Source: Purshia tridentata
Taxonomy: Eukaryota; Streptophyta; Magnoliopsida; Rosales; Rosaceae
Direction: 5' to 3'
Length of the DNA stretch: 64,000 bases
Assembly (NCBI GenBank): GCA_003254885.1
Contig: QANT01005266.1
Span: 91,484-155,483 of the forward strand
Part shown: piece by piece, positions 35,487 to 45,048 of the stretch
Position numbering within the stretch: the stretch's first letter is position 1
Layout of the letters: every line of letters starts with the position of its first letter
The notes under the pieces: model-generated
What the model was told of the DNA's origin: nothing
Database searches by the model: none
The model's input: the letters and a program-made list of their open reading frames with translations, nothing else
Program-made: the position numbers and the translations under genes

Positions 35487-35945
35487 TAGTTTTTTCTGTC
35501 CTCCAAACATTCAGTTCAGTACATATTTACTCTTCTTATTTTGTTTAAATATCGGTAAATTTGCAATTTAATTTCCAATTCTATTTATGGGAAAACTTTC
35601 ACAGCAATGAGGGGGAGTTGTACCAAAGTTAAGGTTCATCGCTTACATAAGTAACCTGTTGAATAGAGAAACCATTATCACCATAAGTAACCATGTCCAA
35701 ACCAGTGAGGACACTTTATAGTTATTTCTGTCCTCCTAACATCCAGTTCAGTACATATTAACCCTTCCCTTATTTCGTGCAGATATCCATATTCTATTCA
35801 TGGGAAAACTTTCACAGCTTTGAAGGCGACTTGTACCAACCCCAAGGTTCATCGGATATATATTGAGTAACCTGTTTCACGCTCAAGTAATTATCAAGTC
35901 CCCTGTTGAAACGAGAGAAAAATTATTGTCACCATCAGTAGTTCA
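35487..35945. repeat. ALDH10: Tandem duplication of ALDH10 3' end
   Basis: Copy A (35487-35692) and copy B (35719-35945) share the TCTGTCCTCC, CAGTTCAGTACATATT and GGGAAAACTTTCACAGC blocks in the same order. Copy B is the functional last exon of ALDH10 plus its 3' UTR. Copy A is a fossil of the same exon. Confidence 0.85.
35585..35692 (-). pseudogene. Decayed copy of ALDH10 last exon
   Basis: On the minus strand, between matching flanks, the remnant still reads QVTYVSDEP, then a stop, then LWYNSPSLL and the stop, against [20 protein letters not shown] in the live exon. Relative to copy B it lacks 31 bp lying between two CCTGTT repeats (35871 and 35902), which removes the splice acceptor. It cannot be used as an alternative last exon. 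Confidence 0.8.
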
Positions 35946-38900
35946 TTGATGCTAATCAAGGGAGGTGGTTGACTCCATCACTATTATGTTTTCAACAAGT
36001 AACTGTCTTATTCTTTCTATCCATGTTTATGTTAAATTTAATTAGGATATGTTGTGTGGTTTTATATGCAACATCAAACAGGAACATTATAGAACACAAT
36101 TCTGATAAAGCCATACCATTGCCCTAATTCGCGCCCAAAACCACTACGTTTGTTGCCTCCCCATGGAGCCTGACAGAAGCATGGTTGTGAGCAATTGATC
36201 CACACAATTCCTGCCTGAAGGACCTGCAGAACAGCAACAGCAACAAAAAAACACAACTCATAATCAAAATACTGTTTTTGTGAATATCGGGGCAGGATGA
36301 TTCATTGACCCTTGAAGTACAAAGGGAGTCTCACCTTAGAAACACGCTCACACCTTTCTAAGTCTTTTGATATGACAGCAGCACCTAAGCCATAACTGTC
36401 AAAGATAAATTAACATCAGTGGAAAAAAAAGCCCTTGATCAAACCAGAGCAACAAAACTAAATGAAGAAAGTAACCAAAAAACACAAAAGGTAAAATAAG
36501 AGTAAACTCACTGAGTGTCATTTGCTAATTCAACAGCTTCATCTTCTGAACTAAATGTTTTGACACAAAGTACAGGTCCAAAAACTTCCTCTCTCCAAAT
36601 TTGCATGGACGTTGTTACATCAGTTATGATGGTTGGCTCGATGAAGAAACCTTTATTTAGATGCTGCTATCCATTTATAAAATAACTCATATGTTGTGAC
36701 AAATTAAGAAGCAAAATCGGTCTTAATAAGGTCACAGGTTTATACCTTAGGACGACCCCCACCACACACAACTTTTGCGCCTTCACTCTTAGCTGTTGAG
36801 ATTAACTTCAATATTTTCTCATACTGAAGCAGATGCAGGGAAGTTAGATAATACTTCAATCATATACTTGAGATTCACGATATTTTAAAATATTTGAATT
36901 TGTAGATACTATTAAATGTGTGAAGTTTCAGATTTTTGCCTACGAGATGCACACAAATTTCATGAGCACAAAACTTTACATTTATAGACATAAATTAAAA
37001 GAGGAAAGACAAGTAATATGTATTCTATTGCTTCTCAATTGTCTGCTATATTTTGATGACCTGTTACTTGAACACCTCTCCCTCAAAATCTAAATAAAAA
37101 ATATACAGAAATTGTTAACAGTATATTTACCTGCCCTTCACTAACAACAGGGCCAAGCCTGCAACCTTCTTCCAGAGGATCTGAAATCTTGATGTTTTTG
37201 CTCCATTTTACAAGCCTGTCCAAAAACTCTGCTGCGATGTTTTCCTGAAACAAGGTGTAAGGAATTAATACTGTAGTATAAAGCTAGTTTAAGATGGCAC
37301 TGTGGCATAAGCTTCGAGTCAGCTAGGCTTACGTTCAACTTAATGGGAGACCACATTTCAACGACACTCAGGAAAGTGGCATGCAATGATGATGTTGTGT
37401 CACAAAAGGGACAGACAAAAAGTGATGTATTCCGCTATTATACTTACATGCACTATAAGGCGGGATGTTGCACTGCAAATCTGACCATTTGTCCAAAAGA
37501 CACCAAATGCGGTCCATTCAGCAGCTGTTTGAATCATATAGTAAACAATTATTATTACAGTACCAGCAGCAATACTATATGCTTAATATTTTTCTAACAT
37601 GATTTGGTTGAGATGCATAGATTCCCTCCATATACAACTAGTTCCTAGTGGAAGTAATTTATATATCCAAGAAACATGTGTAGAGAGACTTATAATTAGG
37701 CTTCAAGAGGCACTAACCCTTGTCAATATCAACATCATCAAAAACAACAATTGGGCTTTTCCCTCCAAGCTCCAGTGAAACAGGCTACCAAGAAACCACA
37801 TAGAGAAAGGGTATATTAAGATCAAATGAAGAGAATGAATTCCACAAGCATAAATGACCAATTATCAGATTACACTTTTAACATACCTTCACCATTTGAG
37901 CTGCAGCTGTCATAATCTTGCTCCCAGTGATAGTACTTCCAGTAAATGCAATCTGTAAAATATTATTTTATTAGCTATTACAGCCAGGTAGCTAAAACAA
38001 CTCAAAGCTGTCACAATTGCCAAAGTCGCAGGATATATAACAAGATTCAACTTGTAGAAATTCCAAGAATAGAATTAGTAACGAAAAAGTTGAACCTTAT
38101 CAACATGAGGATGAGATGCCAAAGGAGCCCCAGCTTCATGGCCCAGTCCAGTCAGAATATTGAGGACACCAGGAGGAAGACCAATCTCTCTACACACCTC
38201 AGCTAGCTCCAAACAAGTTCTGGAATTGATTGATAACATGATGATAGGCATACAACGTGAAAAATCAACATAAGAACTATATAAAGTACACATAAAGTAT
38301 AAACCAAAGAGAGCATACACAGATGCCAACTCAGATGGCTTCAGTATTGCAGCACACCCAGCAGCCAAGGCAGGAGCTACTTTCCATGTGGCCATTAATA
38401 AAGGGTAGTTCCTAAACATAGAAGATAAGCACTTCATTACCGCATAAATCATTAAGATGCCTCTTAGTAGTACTGACAGGCCATTTACAAGATAAATCAT
38501 CATTACCAACCGAACTTTTGAGACCATTAAAAATCCACAACTTAAGGTATATATATGATTATTTAATTTACAAGAAGCAACCACCAAGAAAAAAAAATCT
38601 TACTAATATTGCATGCCTACTCATTTAACATAAAGAAGTAGCAAATACCATGGTGTGATCAACCCAACAACCCCAATGGGCTCCTTAAGAACGTGACTTC
38701 TAAACGTCTCCATAGGAAGAGAAATAGGAGCCTTTTGCTTTGCATCCAAACCTTCAGCAAGGTCAGCATAGTACTCAAAGCACCCAGCAACATCATCCTG
38801 TATTGCATGTGCCAGCACATAAGGAATTATGCATGAAAAAAATTGATGCAGACATAAGATTCAAAAATGACATAGAATCACAAGCATACCACGTCCCATG

Positions 38901-39960
38901 TCGCTTCATCCAGTGGTTTTCCACAATCAATTGCTTCAAGTTTTGCTAGCTCAGATTTTCTCTCTGTTATCTGTAAGCAAACAAAAACGCTAAAAGTTGA
39001 AGAAGACATTTAAAACAGGGCCAAGCAACTTTGAAAGGCCAGTATGGAAGTTAACAAATCAACATAAGGTCAGAAAAGAACTGACAATAAACCCATTACA
39101 GAAAATAGCTGGCGATCCAGGCCAGATGATTAATGCAGAATGTAAGGAAATGCATCATGATAATAAAGTAAAATAACAGATTATGACTTTTAATGTCGAA
39201 AAAATCAAATATTAACAGAAACACATAAGAATCATAACAGGAATAGCATCATGGCTCACATGAGCCCAATACCGTTTCAACATCCAATGCAAAGCCAGAT
39301 TAATTTCAATAACAACCAGATAGTCACAACCAATACCTTAGCAGCAATAGCACGCAAATACTTGGCACGAACTGCCCCTGATGCCGAGGCCCAATCTCTC
39401 CCCTTGTTCCTGGCAAGGGCTCTTCGAGCAGCCTCCACCGCAAGCTCCACATCTTCAGCAGTAGCTGCAGGAATATTTCCTACAGCACATTCCAGAACCA
39501 GCTCACTAATCAGATTTAAGTCAAGTTACATAAACCGCCATTGCATTTCTACTATCTTCTGTGTAAATTATAAGATAAAGAAAGTTCAAGGAAAATATTG
39601 CATCTCCCATTACCAGATCAAGCAAAACTCGAATTCCCAACACTATGAGTTCACTAATACCCCAACTGGTTTCTGGGAAAGTGCGTAAATGGGATAAGAA
39701 AATGAAAAAAGTTTGACGAAACTAAAGCACCCACCTCAATCAAATGTTTTAAAGTCAAACCATTCTGGTTAGTATTTAGAGATAAGCTATCCAAATTTAC
39801 AAAAAAAAAAAAACATCAGTTAAAAGACGCAAATCAACTTTCTCTTCTTTTATTTTCTTTTTTTCTCAATTTCCTCACTGAATCAAAGATGATAAATAAA
39901 GAGTAAATCAACTTAAAAGACAAACCCAAGAATTATTTTAGACAATAATAATAAAAAAGC

Positions 39961-39993
<33 letters not shown>

Positions 39994-40101
39994 AATGATA
40001 TCTTCAGTGGCAGGGTTGATGATGGGGATGCGTTTCTTGAGAACCGGTTCTCTCCACTCGCCGTCGATGAAAAGCTGCCGACTCGGAATACTGATCGCCA
40101 T
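35812..40101 (-). CDS. ALDH10: ALDH10 aminoaldehyde / betaine-aldehyde dehydrogenase
   Basis: Fifteen exons: 39993-40101, 39337-39479, 38890-38970, 38649-38797, 38319-38411, 38096-38219, 37887-37952, 37718-37784, 37448-37524, 37131-37244, 36746-36823, 36512-36663, 36335-36395, 36117-36223 and 35812-35902. The 503 residues match the family. Catalytic Glu260 ([10 protein letters not shown]) and Cys294 ([11 protein letters not shown]) sit at the positions known for plant enzymes. The C terminus SKL is a PTS1 peroxisome signal. The enzyme oxidises aminoaldehydes from polyamine breakdown with NAD+. Residue 444 in AGIVWIN is Ile, at the position equivalent to residue 441 of spinach BADH, where Ile is reported to disfavour betaine aldehyde. 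So an aminoaldehyde dehydrogenase with little role in glycine betaine synthesis is likely. Intron 1 starts directly with a CT microsatellite. Confidence 0.95.
39963..39990. repeat. (GA)n microsatellite at ALDH10 intron 1 donor
   Basis: Fourteen AG units. On the coding strand the intron begins GT(CT)n, so the repeat supplies donor positions +3 onward. Confidence 0.95.
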
Positions 40102-40550
40102 TTCAGCTGTGGTCTAGTTTTAGTAACCAGCACCTACTGATCAGTCTGATCGGGATCGTGGTGGGTTTTGCTTTGCTGTAATATAATATGCTAGTTGAAC
40201 TTTTTCACTGCAAGTCTTTTGCTCATCTGACACTGCCTCGGCTAAGTCTTTGTTTTTTAACGTACTTCATGATTTTTATTTGCTATAAATTCGAGTAAGG
40301 AAACGATAAGTTAGGTATTCGTAATGTTTCATTAAAAGAGAGTTGCTGAATTATATCTTTTTCCCTTTTTTCGAGCGAGCAGAGTTGGTAATTTTATTTT
40401 ACAATTTTATATTTTATATTTCACATCTATTAGTGTCTTTTTATTATTAGTTATTTCTGTAAATAAAAAAGAGTGATGGTGATCCAATCTTGAATAATGT
40501 GCTGGAAAGGCATTGGTACAGAAACAGAAAGACAATGGCAAATTTTAGTC
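40102..40550. other. ALDH10 upstream region
   Basis: AT-rich upstream of the ALDH10 ATG. No clear TATA box or other gene. It ends at the left terminus of a candidate repeat element. Confidence 0.5.
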
Positions 40551-41502
40551 ATACTCAACAATTTTTTTTTAATACTCAATATATATTTTAAACTTGAATG
40601 GATCATTTTATCCTTTAGTAAAATTACTAATAAGGATAAATTATAACTTTTAAAAAATCAAATTTTCTTTCCATACTGAGCTTCTTTACCAATTATAACC
40701 TAACTATCCTTACTCATCCTCACTCTCACTCACACCCTCTCTCACAATCACATTAACATCAAATTAAACCCTAACATTAAAACCCGGGTTTTTAGGTAGA
40801 TGAATGGTGAAATCGTACCTTGTGAGCCTCCAAATGATGTATGCGTGCATTTTGTGTAATTTTTCTGTATTTTTTCATGTTTTAAACATTTTAAGAATTT
40901 TTGGTTCCGACGTGTTCGGCGAACCAGAGCCGAACACGACTACAATGTTCGGTTGGAGCCGGCAAACAAATGAGAAATATTCGGTTGGAGCCAGCCGAAC
41001 AAATGAGAAATGTCCGGTTAATGCCAACCGAAGATTTGCGACGAACTTGGCAAACTAGAGCCAAATGGCCTCCGACAATATAAATAAATCCAACTCAAAA
41101 ATCCACAAAAAACTCAAACTAATAGATAAAATTCATATAAAAACAACAAACCCATTATAAAATACGTTTAATTTACCCAAAATAACAAATAAAAAGCTTA
41201 AGAACTAAGATTGAGTGTTCTATTTAATGGTGGTGAAGGGAATATGGCAACTATTAGGTATGGTGTTGGCCTGTTGGGTATGGGTGTAGGGTAAATACTT
41301 GGGTTGGGAGATAAATTTATTATTGTTGGGTGTGTATGTAAAATTGTGGGTAAGGAGAGAAAATTAAAATAATGAGTTGGGTATCTATTAATAAGGGTTA
41401 TGTGGTAATTGAAGTTTGGGAAAAATAAGATTAAACTAGTTTGAAAAAGGTGGGTGTTGAGTAAATTAAAAAATTTGGTAGCAAAAAAAAATTGTTAGGT
41501 AT
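40551..41502. mobile_element. Candidate nonautonomous element with inverted ends
   Basis: The left end begins ATACTCAACAATTTTTTTTT. The right end, reverse-complemented, begins ATACCTAACAATTTTTTTTT, 18 of 20 identical, and a weaker inner match (AATACTCAA / TTTACTCAA) follows. The 0.95-kb interior has a GC-richer patch (40905-41075) with internal repeats of TTCGGTTGGAGCC and AACAAATGAGAAAT. No transposase frame and no clear target duplication. Some of the end similarity comes from the T-runs, so the call is tentative. Confidence 0.45.
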
Positions 41503-42729
41503 AAATAGAAATTCCCAAAGACAATTTGTTGATGGATAAGATTATCAAGTAGTATGTATGTATGATTCGTATTTCTCATTCTGACTGTTTGACTGAAGCA
41601 ATTGGGCTTCTTTTTACCAATAAAATCAATTGGGCTAGCAATTGGGCTTAGTATTTGAGTAGTGCTGGAATTTTCCACACTACTAGAGGAGGTCGGAGTA
41701 CTCCTTGTTAAGAGTTTGAGAAGTAATCAATATTCGACTTATAAAACTGTAAACAAATAAAGTCTGGTAGTAAAAACAAGTGTAATATTCATAATTTCTT
41801 CTCATTGAAGCTGGTTGAAAAGAAAGAGAGTAAAAGATAAGATCTGCGTTTTACTCTCCTCATTTGCTTGTATTAATTGCAGTCATGCCTTGTGCAAAAA
41901 TGGCTTCAAGTGAGCAACTTCCACTAGTACAGTAGTCGTACAACTCACAACAGAGCATCTCTGAAAAACTTCTCAGTCTCATGAGTCTCATTATATATTG
42001 ATCCAAACCAAACCAGTCCAAACTAGCTTCATTTATATTCATAGCTAGCTTTTAGCCTGGTACATGCACATCATCATTGGCACAAGCCAAAGCCCTCGAT
42101 CAGCTCAACCTTCGACTAACATCGTATATGCCATGGAACCCAATACAACTGAACCTCATATACCACCTACTGATAAGGCGATAAAACCTGCTATATGGTC
42201 ATCTCCGAAGTATATGGTAATAGCCTTTGACCAACACATATGATTCAGTAACTAAGATTCACATAATATAAAGCATCTTTCTTCTTTTACTGTTTAAAAA
42301 TATGACATTTACTTATCCATATATTCATGTTCATGTTGTTGGTCCAGATAAGCTCCAAGGCCTCCAGCATTTGAGCTTGAGACAAAGTCTACTCTCTTCT
42401 AAACTAGGCTTAAAGGCTAGAAAAGCCCATCTAAAATATTACGTTGAATGAGCAATAAGTCAATAAACATCGATCGAAATCAGATTATAGACTCATCAAA
42501 TCAAACAGAAGATCAGTAAATTAAACCAAGAAAAAAAGAAAAGGAGAACGATCGTTATATCCATGACATGTAAGAATCATGTAAGTTTATTTTGTACAGA
42601 TCTCAGTCTCTATACACCTGAGGCTGGCTTGAATCAATTAACAAATAAAATCTAGAAAAAAGAAACACAATCAAACGACGTCGAATTAAGAATGAACGCT
42701 GAAAATGAAACGACGACGTCGGGAAGGAA
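41503..42729. other. Intergenic, no gene supported
   Basis: AT-rich. A 60-codon minus frame at 41860-42042 is unrecognised. The right part is the 3' UTR of the next gene. Confidence 0.5.
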
Positions 42730-42987
42730 CTATCGTTTCTGGGTGGTCTTCTGGTACTTGTGTTTGATCCACTGAAAGCCCACAGAGGCCCCATCCTTGA
42801 CCTTCTTGACGCCGGTGGAAGCCACCGCCTTGGTCTTGACGAGGCCTTCGCCGACCTTTTGCTTGCACTTGGCGGCGGTGCCGCCGTCACCGCCTTTCAC
42901 TTCGACTGGGTAGACGTTGTTGTTGTAGTCCCACTGGTCAGCCCACGACGTCTCGTAGTTATTGGATTTGTCTCCTTGATGATCCAT
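42730..42987 (-). CDS. Small uncharacterised plant protein, 85 aa
   Basis: Single-exon frame of 85 residues starting MDHQGDKSNNYETSWADQWD. The N-terminal half is acidic and rich in Asn and Trp; the C-terminal half is basic, with AKCKQKVGEGLVKTKAVAST, then VKKVKDGASVGFQWIKHKYQ. No signal peptide or membrane span. The frame is GC-rich against AT-rich flanks, has a TATA box at a suitable distance, and resembles small plant proteins of unknown function that I recall with a GxxWIKxKYxKTTQK ending. No function can be assigned. Confidence 0.75.
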   Translation of the reverse strand: MDHQGDKSNNYETSWADQWDYNNNVYPVEVKGGDGGTAAKCKQKVGEGLVKTKAVASTGVKKVKDGASVGFQWIKHKYQKTTQKR

Positions 42988-43098
42988 ATCGTTTGATTTC
43001 TAGAAATTTCTATTTTCTCGGAGAGAGATGGAGATCGAAGAAGATAAAGATGAACGAATATATGAGAGTGTCATTACAACATATAAACCCGAGCCTCG

Positions 43099-43105
43099 TT
43101 TTATA
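43099..43105 (-). promoter_or_regulatory. TATA box of the 85-aa protein gene
   Basis: TATAAAA on the minus strand, 112 bp upstream of the ATG, implying a leader of about 80 nt. Confidence 0.55.
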
Positions 43106-44262
43106 GAATTAGTAGTTGGTCCAACACTCCAACTTAAAAATAAGAAAAATTTATAGGGGGGTTGGACCAAAATTTGATTACTAACAAATAATGAATTGGG
43201 ACACGTGTGACTTGTTGTATAAGAATTAAGAAGTCAACAATTTCACTCGCCTTTTTTTTTTTTTTTCTTTTCAAAAATACCCTCAACATTATTTTTTGTT
43301 AGTAGTGTTGTTTTTCTCAATATGTGAAAGGGAAGTGAAGAGAATACTTACATTACTAATTAGTTTGTGATTAGTGGTATTTTTCTTATATTATTTGAGA
43401 TATTTTAGGTTTAAATGTCAATCTTCTTCTAAAAAACACAATTATATTTTCATTTTCAATATATATTATTTCGTACTAAATGAATTATTGAAGGTATATG
43501 TTGTTGGGTTGGGACTAAAAACAGTTGAATATAGGCCTTTCAATACAAAATTTGCAATTTTCTAACACAACATAAGAATTAGAACTAGTTTTTTTTCTTT
43601 CTATACTTAATAATGATACTTTGATTAATACTAAATAATAATATTGATGACTCGAAAAGTTGTTTTCTTCTCCAAGGCATTATTGTAGAACTAAACCGAA
43701 CATGAGTTTGAATATAGAACACGTAGGACTCTAGAGGAGTTTAGTTAGCTAGGGCCTAACTCCTGACTTGGGCTTAAGAATTATTGATAAGGTCACAAGG
43801 GCAATATTATAAATTTACATAACAACCTTGTATGTATTTCCAAGCTCTGGAATCATCCAGAACAAGACTTTTGACCACAAACGTTATCGCACATTTCTCA
43901 CCGTCTCGCCCACAAAGTCCAATTTTCTTTTATTGGCGGCTATAAGAGAGCTTCCCAACCAATCCATGTCCATAACCTCGAAGTTTCACGCATGCATATC
44001 ATCGATTTTAATATTCCCTTTATATTTCATAGTCAAAGCTACAGTGCCATGAAAATTAGCTAACTTTGAAATTAAACACCTCCATCAGATCGATCTGGCT
44101 TATATTAACTTATAATTGTTGCACATTTTTTATTATTCATTGAATGTCTTTTTCAATATTTATCACTTTTATATATAGCACAGTCGATCTAATATTGAAA
44201 TTGAAGGCCTCTGAGTTCTGACTGACTATTTGATATATCAATTACAAATTATATCTTTGATT
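43106..44262. other. Intergenic, no gene supported
   Basis: AT-rich, with a T-run near 43251-43270. Nothing recognised. Confidence 0.5.
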
Positions 44263-44338
44263 TTATTCAGAATTAAAACGAGTATTGAATCACTAAATTG
44301 TAAACATTCAATTCACTAACTCAGCTTATCCAAACATA
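44263..44338. repeat. Diverged copy of NAGLU 3' end
   Basis: Aligns with 44990-45063 through AATTAAAACGAGTATT, AATCACT, ATTCAC and AACTCAGCTTATC, roughly three-quarters identical. The second copy contains the NAGLU stop codon and first part of its 3' UTR. The two lie about 0.73 kb apart in direct orientation. Confidence 0.6.
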
Positions 44339-45048
44339 TATATAATATCATGCAAATAGTCTACTCATGATGCAAATAAATCTTAAGAATGGAGACTACA
44401 CTAAACGAAATCTTTAACAGAAAGGCATTGGCGTAGAGAAAAGTTTAAATAATTTGCACCTTTCCAGTGAAAACTAACTCAAGCGCCTGATTATTTGGAT
44501 GTTGGACACAAGTAGCTATTTAGTTTTCAAGGTTGGTTTCAAAACTTAATCTATATATATTGACATATATAATCTACTACTTTTCCATTGGCCTATTGGT
44601 CAAATTTTTTGTCTCCTATCGTCTAACAAGGATTATCAACTTTTGCCTTTCTAATAAACTGTTGGAGTTTTCTCATCCTTCTAAGAATCCGTTCGAGATC
44701 AATGCTCTTTTCATCGTTCCTATCAAGCTTTAGTAGGTCAATTTGTCGCTCTTATCTCTCATAAAGTATTATAAAGCACTGATCTTTCTAAGCATAGTAA
44801 CAAGTTAATTTTACAGTTGTGCTTCCATGGTGGCCGACACCACAACGAGCCTGCCCATGGTGTACGTAACACCTTGGGTTACTATATCACAAATATTTGA
44901 CATGAATCATGACAAACGCAGTAATAAACCATTTATTGTCTTCGTAAAATGTTATTGAGATTAATTCTAAGCAGACTACAAACTCTTCTTATTCATAATT
45001 AAAACGAGTATTAAATCACTGAAGAATACAGTGATTCACAAACTCAGC
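44339..45048. other. NAGLU downstream region
   Basis: Lies between the two related short segments. It is presumed to hold the NAGLU 3' UTR and polyadenylation site. No gene. Confidence 0.5.
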
